The notes under the pieces were generated by a model that worked only from the letters and a program-made list of their open reading frames with translations, was not told the DNA's origin and did not search any database. The position numbers and the translations under genes were made by a program. This document shows, in pieces, positions 10,992-24,800 of a DNA stretch of 64,000 bases; within the stretch, counting starts at the first letter, position 1, and every line of letters begins with the position of its first letter. Origin of the DNA: Lepidonotus clava (Eukaryota; Annelida; Polychaeta; Phyllodocida; Polynoidae); the NCBI GenBank assembly GCA_936440205.1, contig OW387142.1, positions 17,946,736 through 18,010,735 of the forward strand. The letters run 5' to 3'.

Positions 10992-13900
10992 TGTAGGATT
11001 ATCCTTATTTAGATAACCTTTTATAGAAATATTATTGAAATCAAAAGTGCTCTTTTGAGAGCAGTGGCGGTATTCCTGCGGCGCTATAGGTATCCAATGT
11101 GGAGTGTCAGTAAACTGTAGACGTGAGTAGTATATGATAAGTGGGGTGTTGGACAGGCAATAGAATCATTGTCAGAATATCAGAAACTGCTCTCGGATGA
11201 CTCACCCGGCCATACATACCTCTTCTTGGACGTTAGTACCAATCCTAGACAAACATGGAAAAGATCCATTAATATATTGATTCATTGATCACACTGAACA
11301 TTTTCACAAAAATTGTGTACATATTAACAATTTCATTGCATGCATTGACGTGTCCAAAATAAACCATGATACACATTGGTGAATGATATCAACATCACAT
11401 GGATTCACTATTGTAAACCAATAAAACAGTTTTAAACCTAATGTCAAGTGCATACATACCCATCGTTTTGACAATACACAGGCCCAATGGATGCAGAGGC
11501 CACTGGGTACAGACCAAATACACGTAATAGTATACGCATACATATAAATAATCAATCACATCGTGTTCCTACCTCACCTGCAGCAGGATTAATTGCCTTG
11601 GCGAACTTCTACCGCTCGCCAATCAACTTTTCTGCAACCTGTAGCATATATAGGGATTTCATCCCATAAGTCGCTCACACTCCAGATCCGTTAATATCCC
11701 CATGGAGTCTAACAACTCTTCCTCCTGTGCCTCTCCTCCAGGGTGTGTTGCTGCTGTACCGGATGTTGGTAGTCAGACTACCAAGCGTCAAGTGGGCTGG
11801 GCCGACTTGTCAACTTAATGGGAACTGCTCGGTGGTACTTTGAATGGACCGCCCACCGCCCGGGACTTGGATATTGGCGGGGGCATAATATGTCATGCCA
11901 TGTGATCAGCCACGTCAGTATGTTTAACAATGTTCTCTTCAGCCTCAGCATTTAGCCCACCTATAGAGCGAGCCAGTTGGCCTTTTAAAATATTCAATCA
12001 TAGGTGTGTACCATATCGGCCTGAGTTGGTGTATTGTTCTATGTCGTTGAGAGGTTATGCAACATTCTGGGTCTAGGTCTAGGCCTATAGTTACAATCAA
12101 CATTACAAGTCAACATGAGGAAATACTGATATATCTAGCAACTCCATCTGAATCCATTTGGTATTCATTGATATTCGGATTCTTCAGTTGCCATTCATAA
12201 TACTATTGAATGACAGAAAAACCAATCAATTAAATGCTCATTGTCTGCCTTCTGTATAATGGTGGAGACGTCATTAGGGGCAAATATCCATATAGATCGG
12301 TTTATGTAGAGTTATAAGCGCCTTAGAATTCTGCCCCAGACCATAGATATTGGCTTGGTTGCTGAAGCTTCGAAGGAAACATGGGCATCTGGTCGACTAC
12401 AATAGGCCTTGAACTCTCATTGGGAGTCACTTTATTATGCATCTTACTGTGTGCCTAAATTATATATACGTTCTACATGACGCCGGCCTCGGCACTTAAC
12501 AACGGCAATGAAAGGTTATGATATTATGGATAATGTATCAATGTACTGACTAAAAAAACAATACTATGTTAACAGACCGCGTGTTGACTGTATACCCATG
12601 TTTCCATAAGGGCCCAAGTGCAAGAAATGTAGTACAAACACCTGAACATATCAATCTGCTTGCCAGTCTCTAATTCTTAAAAAAATTAGTATGCAAATGA
12701 AGAAAATGAATACTATAAATAAAACGAAAGGATTAGATGGGAATTCTATTTATGTGTATTATCCATGAGCATATTATTTTTTATGTCTTCATATTAAAAT
12801 AAATTGAACCTAACAGATCTGGCCGTGACAAAAAGGGCCATGAATATAGTTTCGTAGTCACTGACCCCGGGTCACTGACCATGACTGATTATTGACAACT
12901 TTCTAGACAAGTTAATTCCCCACCCCCCACCCCAAAGCCATATACGATTATTCAACATTTTGTCTAGTGGATCATCCTTGTACTATCAGATAATTAGCCT
13001 CATACCCTGTTCTACCATTCAGAAGGATCCATGAGGTTTCCAGTTTGGCGGAAATGCCAAAGTTATGAAACATTGGGCTTCATTATAAACACCATAAACC
13101 AGGATACAAAGATAAAAACGTAAAACAAATGGGTATATTATGTGACTCAATTTCATAAATGGAAGAAGGCAAGCCTGATTAATGGTGCATGACGAATGGA
13201 CAAACGTAATGGCTTCAGGAACACTTAGGCCACGGCCATACATGTTTCTCCTAGTTAGGGCTTCCAAGCTACCATGACCACCAAACCATAAAAGTTACAT
13301 AAAATCACATATAATAATAAGTTCACCATCACGTTTGAATATCAAAATTCCAATCTGTCTAATACATCCTTGCATTGGGCATCCATCAGGAAAACCCTTT
13401 AAAGAGCCAATGTCAGTGAGAGGGCATGTATTCAGAAAAGTTGCAGGAAATCATATCTAATAGTGATAATAAAGGATGGTGAATACTCAAATCGACGACA
13501 GTGTGGTGGATGGCTTGAAAATTTATTCAATAAACATTTACATCAAAATTTGGCTTTGTAACAGTCTTCGCCGGAATGACAATGAATAAATAACATTTGA
13601 AGAAAATTCATAACTTCTAGTATCTAATTATGAAATATTTGCAGAATGTTTGCTGATTAAGATGAAGTTTACAAAACCTAACATTGTACTGAAGTGGGTG
13701 TCAGTCTTATTGCGTAGTAGGTATCTTAGCTAGCTTTAGTTAGAAGCTTGGATTGGGGCTAAGATAGGCTCTCCGAATAAAGTATGTGATTGGAGAGCAC
13801 AGAGATGATATCATAGGAATGAGGCAAATAAGATACACAGTTTGTACCATGCTCCTCAGAGTGATCCAAGTGGCCTGTAAGGCAAGTCTGAAAACGAGGG

Positions 13901-16900
13901 CTTAGCAAGCTCAGATAACGTCTGGGTGAGTGAGCAGAGCTGGATAGAAGGGTGAGCTCAGGAGTATTCGTTGAATGGAGTAGAGTGGACCATCTCTTAG
14001 AATTGATATTAGTCAGTGGGAACTCAGTGACATATATTACATGCATTTGGATTAATAAACATTATCCTTACCCACGAGTGTTCTCTGTTGTCCCTGAATT
14101 TGGAACTAGGTTCTAGGACAATTGATATCAAGACGAGATGGAAGACTGCAATCAATGGCTAGTTTATTGGAACCATACACATGGAAATATAGCAAAGGGT
14201 AGACTTATGATTGCCAGTAAAAGTAAACCCTATAGTTCAAAATCGTCAACTAAGGGAGATGTTGTGATTGACTGCCTTAACAAACGTCCCATCACCAGTA
14301 TAGACCATTGTGTAGTGCAGCAGATGCTTGGGTTTTATGTTAATAACACTGACGGAAGTGAAGGGATATTTCTGCAGTAAACCTGAAAGTTCCGGTAAGT
14401 AACTCATGCAAGAGCAGATGGTGTTCCCCAATTACGATCGAATTCAAAAGGAGAATTTGATCACCTTTTGCAGATGAAATTTACGCAGCTGAATGCTTGT
14501 AGATGAATAGCAACTGCCTCGCCCAATGTTTAGCTATACCATTGCCTTTCCCTACCGGCTGGGCTAATGGATTTCCTCGTCGAAATCAATACCATACTGA
14601 GAAAACAAGCTCCGTTGACCGTGGTTTGAGTGGTGAAGAAACAATTCCTTCCTTGTACAGATGAAATCAGAACCCACGATTTGACCATTAGAGACCCCAG
14701 CGACGTAAATCGATGACCATTAATGTGTACTGTGTTCAATCATTCATGAACTGTAAACCTGATACAATGTATCCTCTGACTTGTCAAACAGGGCGTCGGG
14801 CATTGGGCCTTCCGCTTTATTCTGGAGTCAATTGTCTCAATCGATACAACCTTGACAACACTGTTTGTGTTAGAAACTAACAGCCTTATTAGATAAGGTA
14901 AAATTTGTAATTGTAAAATCGTTCTACCGATGTGGGTCGACATAATGTAGCTGGATGGACCGCCATGGGTGGAAAACATTGCCTTTAATTTAGGATGACA
15001 AAACATATAGCTTATTTTAACAGGTTAACAGTCAATAAGGCCACTCTAAACATCTAATGAGCAAATTATCCTATTTTTCATTTTCAATGCAGTGGATAGA
15101 TATAATTATACATAACCAACCGGGGAGGAGGTATGAGATGGGTTTATTAACTATATAGGATCCATCAAAGATATCAGCCTAAGGGCGGGGCCCACATCTG
15201 CAGGTTGATATATCTGGGGGACCAACGGTTAATGAACTCCAACATCAGACCAAAGGTTGATAGACTCCAAAATCGGTTGGTTAAGTATCTATCTATCAGA
15301 TCCCAACACTAATTTAATGTGAAATTGTAAAGTTTATAACAAGTGAAACTACTTTTGGTATTGCCGTCCAATTTGATATCACTTTTGTCATCGCCATGCC
15401 TGTCCCCGGGCTACATCGAACAACTCAGCAACAGAATCTTAAAGTTTCGGATGCAGTTCGATATCTTGTATTGTGTTTACGTGAAGCTCATTAGGGTGAG
15501 TAGCACCAATGAAAGGACGCGTGAACAGTCAGTTTTTAAGCTGTAACTGCACGAATATCTAAAGTCAGGGATCCAATATGCGAAAAAACGCCAATCAATA
15601 TTCTTTTCATGCATTTTTCATTAGGAATGCACTATCGGGTTGAAATTCCCTTTGAGGTGTTTGTAATGAATGGTATCATCCTTGACCGGTTTACCTTCAC
15701 TTATAGTGCTAAGCGCATCTTATCTGAGGTAGGAGTAGAGGGAGACAGGGGAATGGCGAGGTCACCATCTGAAAGGCTATCATATAGATCAGGGATGCTA
15801 ACAAAATGGAGGAAAATTCTGCCGGTTTGCGCTCCGAAAGACGATACTAATGCTCGTTGCTTTACTAAAATTATTTTAATGGCGAAGGTATTTATTGTCG
15901 GATTTATTGACAATTTGGTCACGATCGACCTCTCAAAAATCGAGTGTTGTCGAACATAACATAACAACAATACAAAATGACTGTAAACTTTATTTATACT
16001 TACAGTAACTCTATCTTCAGAATAGTCCGATGCAAAGACCATTCATCAAATTGCTTTTCTTTTGTTAAGTAGATAGGTTAGCTCTAAAAACACGCGTCGA
16101 ATACTGATTAACCTTTTTTCTGTCATAACTGTTAATTCTTTGTAAGGTAAAACAAGATTATTTAGTTTGATAAAAATCAATTTCATGTTCAGCATTTTGC
16201 TTTGTCCCATTTGTTTTGTTACTAATGACAGGGAATTATTACGTGCTAGATTTCTGACTGGTTAATGTTGCTTATCAAACTGTTGATTCATGATTCATAA
16301 AGCATCAAACATCAATCATGTTTTTACCTTGATATTCTGAAACCCTTGGGCATTATGCTTTGTCCATGGCGTACCTGCCCTGGAACAGTCAGATAAGAGA
16401 ATAGAAAATTAGCATCTAGCATGTATCTATCATAAATATACCACACTAAAGCTTAATCGATTGGCTCTAGGCCTACCATGGCCAACACAAATATGTTCAT
16501 CTTTTACGGAGATGTATGACCTATACTTATCTATATTCATATGACATTGTGTGGTATCATTAGGAATGGCAAAAATTCATCGCAACCATGCAAGTCCATG
16601 AGTAAAAAAAACTATGCGAATTCCGAGGGAATTTATCATTTCAAACGCACACACATACACGCACACACACAGACACATAATATATATAAATCGCAGCTTC
16701 AGTAAGGTTTGGTTCTATTTAATGTAAACCTACGCGGTGGATCATTTCTGTGATCATTTTATTCGACATTGGTGAACGCGTGTGTGCCTATGCAGTAACC
16801 AGAAACGCATGCCATATAATTTGTCCCCTCTATGTCAACCGTTATATTACATTTCAGTGGCCAGACTCGCTCAGCATGTCCAGGTTATGGGGAAGCCCTT

Positions 16901-17415
16901 AATTATAGTATTTCCTATAGCCAGACGTGGGCAACTACAGAAAACCAAGTGTTAGCCTATTGCCTATCATTCTGTATTTTCTGTTAGATAATCCTCTTCT
17001 AAAGCAGGCAATTTCATTGGCATTGAAGAAGTAACTATGAAACCAATAATTTGTATAAAATGCCGGGGGCTGCTGACATTTTGTGTATATTTTTGTCATT
17101 AAGCTATTATGATTAGGCATATAGAAACAACAACGGGCATTTTCATTCCCTTCCGCCAGTGACGTTTACTTAAATATCTATAATTTTAATGGAACCCGGA
17201 ATCCTAATTTTACGTTATTATTAGTTTGGTCGACTTCGTCCGCTGGCTTGCTTTATTTTTGTGTGGAAAAGGTGGGGGCTCGACCTCACCTTAAAATTAC
17301 TCACCGTTGATAACATCATAAAGTACAATGATGTTGGATTGGAGCTTAAAGTCCGCTCAGCAGTATTTCAGCAATATCAGGGACAATGATGTTGATATAC
17401 ATGTTTTCGGTTCTA

Positions 17416-17533
17416 GGTCTTTTGCCCCCCGGACCTTTGCCCCCCGGACCTTTGCCCCCTGGACTTTTGCTTCCCGGACTTTTGCATCCCTAGCATTTTG
17501 CCCCCCCCCCCCCGGGTCTTTTGCCCCGGGACT
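17416..17533. repeat. C-rich minisatellite, about 17-18 bp unit
   Basis: About seven imperfect copies of a unit close to CCCCCCGGACCTTTTG run in tandem and are interrupted by a run of 13-14 C at about 17503. The opposite strand is G-rich and could form quadruplex structures. No gene contains it. Confidence 0.75.
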
Positions 17534-18677
17534 TTTTTTTCATTATTTATTGAACCATACTCACAGACATGATTGTGATCTTCCGTACAGGTGATATGTG
17601 ATAACATAGAACGAATTTACAACATTGGGCATTCAGTTCAAGTAAAGTAGACTTATCAGAAATGCATACATCAAGTGCAGGAATGTATCAGAATCAAGTT
17701 GGCTATAAACAGTGCACACTTGGGACCTTATACAATGAAATGCAGATGCCATGCGGGGATTAGGACTGTGACTCTGCTTGTCTCATAAAGAATGGAGGCC
17801 AGTGGCCTCTGACTCTGCCTTAGATGGGATACCATCTAAAACCCCATGCCCTGGCCCATTAACCTCACCGGACCACAGAGAGATGTATTAGGGGTCCCTC
17901 ATTAAATACTAGACTTATTACGCCAGGGTCATAGATATCAATATACTCCTTCCCTTTAATCCCTACATCTAATACATGTTCCAGAGTCAAGCCCCATGCG
18001 TATTAAAGAGGAAAAAACTGTCGACCTTTCCTGCAAAAGTTTTGATCTATGATACTTGTATGAATAATCTATGATGTCTCTTAATACTGATAGACAAAAA
18101 GAAATATTTAACACATTGAATGAAAATATAATGCTTAAGGGTTTTGGTGGGAAATGAACGAGTCGACGTTTTACCCATAATTCACCACGATTTACCCCAT
18201 AGATACGCCAAACACATTGAAACAATAAATCACCTCTTGGAGAAAAGAAATCGCATACATCACTACCCACTACAACACATCCTTTCTATGGAGAAACCAT
18301 ACCCAAGACTATGTAACGGTCTCTATACACAGTGCTGCCATCTGGTATGTTTCATTGGTAGGAGTCTCTCTAATTAAAAAAATGTATAGTGATATATTGT
18401 ATACTTCTCAGTCAACGATAACATATGGGAACTGAACTGTGGAATCAAATGCCTATTCATATGAAAATTGAAGACTAATATAAACATAGACTTTACAACA
18501 TTAAAAGTACTGTTGTATCTAATGAGACCCAACAGGGATACTATTTTGTGTTATAATGGTGAACTATTGTGGGGTTTATTTAGTTGTTATATGTATGTAT
18601 CACACGTCCTCTGCTATTTGTATTTAAGTTCTTATATTCTTCATCGCTTGACTTTAAATTTGTTTGTTCATTTATAT

Positions 18678-19262
18678 TGTAACAGGAATGGGGCAGGCCC
18701 TGGCTGCTCTACCTGAGTTCCCTCCCTCGCCTTTACCACCCCCTTATTTCATGGGTGGCTTTCTAGGCTGGGGATGGCTCAGTCACTGCTTTGGGGGGAG
18801 TTGGTGCTAAGCCACACCCCTTTTGGTAGTGATTGACAGCCATCCTGGCTTGGGGTCTAGACCTGTCCCTCTGATTGGCTAACCACCCTTTCCTGGAATT
18901 CTGGGAAGGTACAGACCCCTGCCTCGGCCAATCAGATTCCTCCTTCATAATCTGGAGGGGGATCCAAACTCCTCCAGGAGCTCTCCCTGGAGGAACCAGA
19001 TTTGGAACTATAGACTGACTGTGCAAAACACTGCCCAGCTAGTCTTTCCCAAATCTATCACCATTCACCATCTAACATCTTTATCTGTCATCGTAAGTAG
19101 CTTCACTTTGCTGCGAATTTGTCACTGATCATTTTGAACTGTCATTTGTCTGTATTTCTGTCTTTTGATCACAATATATCTTGTCAACTTGAATCATGTT
19201 GTTGTGTCATCTATTCACGAATCATCGGTCGAACCTACGTGCAGAAACCCACTCCTGTTTCA
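18678..19262. mobile_element. Solo LTR, Gypsy-like
   Basis: A 585-bp block starts TGTAACAGGAATGGG and ends CCCACTCCTGTTTCA, so its ends are inverted copies of each other of the TG...CA type. It is flanked on both sides by ATAT, a likely 4-bp target duplication. Inside are CCAAT boxes in both orientations (near 18870-18880 and 18927-18935) and a TATA-like CTATAG downstream of them, as in an LTR promoter. No internal coding region or second LTR is next to it, so it is a solo LTR left by recombination. A TGTAACA start is common in Gypsy-type LTRs; the family is inferred from the ends alone. Age cannot be set without a partner LTR. Confidence 0.6.
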
Positions 19263-21868
19263 ATATGGTATAAACATATAGTATGTTTGGGAAGTTAGAA
19301 CTAGCTCTTCATTGTTATATAGTCCATCAGTTCATACTTATTGCAGTCTTTCATGTCGAATGTAGGCCTACTTGCTTCTTAACGAGTTGGGTTATGGTTA
19401 TCTAGCAATAGAAACTCTCTATATGGGGGTTCATGTCCACATAAAAAACACTCATTGACAAGAGGTTAAAGTTGATTATATTCACTGGATGTACACATAA
19501 TATATCCTCCCCACTCTTCAAACAGGTAATAGCCATCATACGAATGCAACATACAATTTCAGTAACAATCCTTCAAAGATTGCTGTTCACCTTAATAAGA
19601 ACATCTCACTTCGTGCCCGGATTACCACTCTGTGTTCCTGTGTTCCGTCTTAGTCCATAAAGGATTACTCCCTATGTATTCCATAAGCCTATGATCTCTC
19701 CATTCGAATGGCTATGTCAAAGAATTGGTCTCAGTTCCTTAGTCTTTTCGCCTAGCTAAGCCTACCTGTATTGTTTACTGTCATGTTACTATACACAATG
19801 CTCCCATCTGTTCTTCTCAATGGTTGATGTAATCTGCTTAACCTGCTCTAGGGTCCTGCCCTTTATATAGTACCAGCCATTGGCGTGTATCATATGTTTC
19901 ATGTTATTCACTAATATTCGTAATTCTATCCTTTTATATAACTAGTGGGATTCTTCTCTCCTATAACCTATGACCAAAAGTATTGGGTGTTGACCCCCTT
20001 TTCATTATAAGGCTTTATTCAAGGAAGCATGTTCTTCCATTAGGTCCTCCTATCACTCAGAGTTGTCCACAACATCCTTTGACAATCTTTATGGGTTGGG
20101 GATTGCACAAGGTCCCCTAATGGCGACAGCCTTTTACCTGTCTTTTACCTTATGATTTTGATCAATTCACTTAGTTGTTCCAGCGTCTGATCAGGGGCGC
20201 CATTGGTTAATATTATACAACACTGACTATGCGTTACTGTTGCCATCTGGTGCCTTATGAATACACTAGTGCTTGCTATTCACTACTTCCTCTTGTCCAA
20301 ACTTTAAAGCATTACACATACATATTATAGATATAAAATAAAGTCTAATCACACCAAACCCGACTCCAGTTGTTTTGTTGGACAGGTTGTTTTATTAGTG
20401 AGAGAATTGTGCAATCATTATAGATATGTATTAATAAATGAATTGCACTTTGACTTCAGTGCAATGGTGCCTTTCATTGCAATGAGATCTAGTCACGGGG
20501 ATCCATCGTTTTGGGCGACAGTTTTGCTACAATTTTCAGATATGAGCGTCTAAAGCTAACACAGACAATGCTTTGGCACAATTGTATTCATTGAATTACA
20601 TACTTAACTACCTTGGCGCAATATTAATTATACAGCATACTTCAAAGGTACGAGAATCCTGGCTATAAAAAATCTCATTATAGTCATTTTCAATCATTTT
20701 TCGAGTAAAATTCAAAGAGTGGATTTGCAATATATCCAACATGCCAACAACAAAATCGAAGCAAAGTAAACTTTTATTACGGTTATTACATATATAACCA
20801 AGAGCCCTTAGCTTTTGATTCTTTGTTAACTAACAAAATAAACCAAAACATTAATGATAATAAAAAGAAACAACTAAAACAAAATGGATGCGAGTAGCTT
20901 CTCACACCAGCTAAAATAATGGTTTTTAACAGGGCATGACTTGATTTGAATATGTATGCATGTACATAATTCACACAATTACGAAAGAGAAAAGAACATT
21001 ATAATATCAGAGATTGGCCCGTACCCCCGAGCCTACCCCCTCAAACCGTAACTTTAATAAAGCTATAACCATTATCATAATATATTCTAATTATTCCCAA
21101 TAGCTCAACCTTAACCCTACCTTTGGGGATGTGACATTATGTCTTGGGATACATAATGTCCGAGTTTAAGTGTCCGGGGGTACACACTTGTCGATACTTG
21201 TCCTAACATAATTCGTCAATCCGCAAACATACCAATATAAGCTTGAAAATGTTCTTTTACCTTTTCCTGTAACAAGAATCGCAACACGACTAAAGAAGCA
21301 CACTTTTACATGTAGGCCTTATACTTATAACAATAACAAGTTGGATCGATAAAGACGGGCGTAGTGATACCATTACACTATCAATAACAAGAAAATAATA
21401 CTGAATTTCAAAATGCACGGTGTTCTGTAACAATTAACCATTTCTCATGTCAGCTTACATGTCAACCGCCTCATTAACTGATTATATATTGTGGAGACCC
21501 AGTCAATGTGATTTCATTGACGCTGAATGGTACTAGAGCTGGTAGAAAATTACATATTTGCATTCAAAGATAAGCCTGCCACTTTCCCAAGACTAAGACG
21601 ACCCCATGAATATAGATTGAATTGAAACGCTTATTCATACGAATGTCCAATTATTTAAGTATTTATGGTCATTGTCCTAGACACACAGAAGACACTCTTA
21701 GAATACTCTGCTTTTAACAGGAGGAGCATGACTCTTTCCTCTCCTGCGGTGTATGCGCTAGTAGGAGGCAGGGACCTTGCACCGTGAAAATAGGAAGAAC
21801 CGGCCCTCCCAATCCATCTTTATCACAATAGGATACCTAAGTCTTTTGACCGTCAAACCTCCATGGGT
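19263..21868. other. Gene-free stretch, probably partly caspase 3' flank
   Basis: No coding signal is recognised. An AATAAA on the minus strand near 20771 could be a distal polyadenylation site for the caspase-like gene, but nothing confirms it. Confidence 0.45.
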
Positions 21869-24800
21869 CTACAGGAAGAAATCCGACTTCTCGGCGGCCT
21901 CCTCCTGGCGTGGGGGGAAGGTGAGCACCTTGGTGAGGGTACTGGAGTAGGTGGGCATCTGGCGCTTCTTGTCCCTGCTCTTGTCGGGCGAGCTGCTCTC
22001 GAACTCGTTGGCCACCAGTGAGTGGACACGGGTCAGTAACCAGTGGATGTCGCGGGTCCGGCCGTGGTCCAACAGGGTGGACGCCAAGCTGCGGATGTAG
22101 ATGGAACCACAGGTCTCTCCGGGCAGCTCCGTGTAGCCTGGAGTGGGAGGGATGAGAGAGGGGGTCAAGATGCAATTTTTAATTATGATGAAATGCTTAA
22201 TAACCTGGAGTTTAGTCGCGGGTCCAAGCAATTGGAATTTATTAGGAAATTGGATGCCTTATGAGTATAGTGTCATTACTTCTAATTTCAAGGCTTAGTT
22301 CTTGTTCCGCGACTTTTTCGGACAAATAATAAGTTTTGAGCTGAGTGGACGCAGGTTCACTGCCCTATAAACCTTTTTTTTTATATTTCAATCCCAAATA
22401 TAGCAATTTTGGCAAATAAAAATAACAACTTTCAGAGTGAGAAAATCATCTAACAGCGAACATTCCTTCAGAAAGAAATGAAGCATGTTAAACCTGCGTG
22501 TGTTTTTTAAAACATCTTTATTTACCCTGGGGTGAGTAGGATTGCTCCTGTCTTCCCTCACCTCCAGCCACTCCAGGTTCTTTGGACATGTCAATCAGCG
22601 AGTTTATCTTACCTGAGACTGTGGACTGGGCGAGCAGTATGTCGGCCTCCAGGGGGATGGTCTTCCTCCTGCGGCGGGCGTCCGTCTCCGTGTCGGCCAC
22701 CGCTTTCGCTCCGATGTCTACCTGGGTCCCCCGGGAGGCCTGGAGAGCGGCAGGGAGAAACAGAGGTTAACACTCCTTTTAAATTCTTTATTTCCGTAAA
22801 GCTTTCAAGGTGACTTTGTCTTCCAAATAATAACTATGAACTCCTAAATTCAGGATTCTATGATAATTGATATATAAATAAATAAAAAATATTTGATGAA
22901 ATGATATGAGTGAGTGAGTGTTGGGTGTTTTAGTCATTCTCATGACGAAAACCATATGGGACAAATTCTGTCTTTGGTGATTGAATCTACGAGATGAAGG
23001 TGATAGGGTGGGCAAACAACAGGGGATCAAAACCTGGAAATCATTTTTGTTGTACCTCATCACTTAGTGAACCAAGCACTAACCGGGAATTGAACCCAAA
23101 GGACCACTTGGTCAGTGCAGGATCCCCCTATCGTCCCCTCATACGATCAGCAGGGGCTACTGGGGGCCTATTCTTACCCAGACCCCCATGGGGTGAAATG
23201 ATATGAAGTACTAACAATCTTTTAATAGAATACTCATTTTATGAGTCAGTTTACTATATGGTGGAAGTTCAGGCATATATTATATAGTTCATTCTATGAA
23301 CGCTTAACTTAAAAGAATGAGATATCACCTATACGACAGTATTGTGTGTGAGTATATTTGGAGAGTATTCCTATAACAATGATATCATCATACCTGCACA
23401 AAGAAGAGTTTGGGTTTTCCGGCCATACTCGGGCACCCATCGCCATTAAATTTGGCTACGATATTGTCCACCCAGAAAGGCCCGTCCTTCCCAAAGATGA
23501 TGTCATTCGTCGTCCCCGACTGACGCTGGCCGTGTGTCATGAAGATAAGAACGAGGCAGTCCGCGTCCTCATGACCCTCCATGATCACTGTGAGAAGACA
23601 AGAGGTCAGTATTAAAAGAAGAGAACAAGACAGTCAGCCTCCTCATGACCCTCCATGATCACTGTGAGAAGACAAGAGGTCAGTATTAAAAGAAGAGAAC
23701 AAGACAGTCAGCCTCCTCATGACCCTCCATGATCACTGTGAGAAGACAAGAGGTCGGTATTAAAAGAAGAGAACAAGACAGTCAGCCTCCTCATGACCCT
23801 CCATGATCACTGTGAGAAGACAAGAGGTCGGTATTAAAAGACGAGAACAAGACAGTCAGCCTCCTCATGACCCTCCATGATCACTGTGAGAAAACACGCG
23901 GCCAGTCTTTAAAGACATGACAGAGGGACATACACCCATTTGGAAGAAGGCCAATAACAAAATTTTAAAAAGTTGGGGGTGGGTTATATACCACCGGTCC
24001 CCCTACTTGTGTACGCTCATTATATGCACCCAGTCTTGCAAATGAAGATATGGGCCTCACTTTATAGTGGGAATGGACCAAAATCCTTCTCTCCTTATAG
24101 AATTTTGGGATTCATTTCCAAATGGCTAAGTTGTCCTTATTCTACAGTTGGTAATGGGAAGGAAACTAAGCATATACCCCCCTCTTCTTATCCACCTTTC
24201 TTATGAACCTGCACAGTCTGTCATTTTGCCAACCTTTGGGACTTTTGGTGACTTCATATAGGTTAACCAGAGAGAGTAAAGTTAAAACTTTAGTCTCCAT
24301 GGGTTAACTATAGCTAAACTCCTGAAGAATTATTTCAAATTTAATACACCAGCTGCAGGGTGGTGCCACTTTATTGAAAAAGAGGCATAGATCCCTTTTA
24401 TTTATTCACAAACTTCTAAGTTGCCCCTATTCCACAGTTTGTACAATAATGGGAAGAAATCCATAATACAAAGTATAGGCTCAATACAAAGGAGGCCATT
24501 ACTGTCGGTCCCGTATCTTGCGTACGTTCACTACATCTGTCTCGCAAACTTAGACATGGCAGTTGGCATCTTCATGACCCTTCATGATCATTGTGAGATA
24601 TCATGTATCTTTGAAAGAATATCATAAACGAAGTCATAACAGATAACTGTATAATCCATAACATCCACGATATGCTTTTCCAGAGAAGGATAGAGAACAT
24701 AAAATATTTGGAAGATAAGTTATCGGTGACAACTTCTTATGTAATATTCTGATGTTTTTAAAATATATTATTCGTTGTACATTCGTGCTTTTTAGATTAC

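Larger units (their letters stand above)
9740..18677. other. Gene-free stretch of about 9 kb
   Basis: No exon with recognisable homology was found on either strand. It contains a TTAA-flanked MITE at 10654-10991, a CA-rich microsatellite around 16645-16680 and a C-rich minisatellite at 17416-17533. The remaining short open frames have no coding character that I can recognise. Confidence 0.55.

Noticed and set aside
23040-23110. A tRNA gene suggested by a B-box
   Set aside because: The box lies inside a SINE with an ACTC tail and target duplication. No tRNA cloverleaf can be formed around it.
23655-23890. Extra caspase exons in the 74-bp repeats
   Set aside because: Each copy holds only about 15 codons before a stop and has no donor site. 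They are duplicated exon edges, not full alternative exons.
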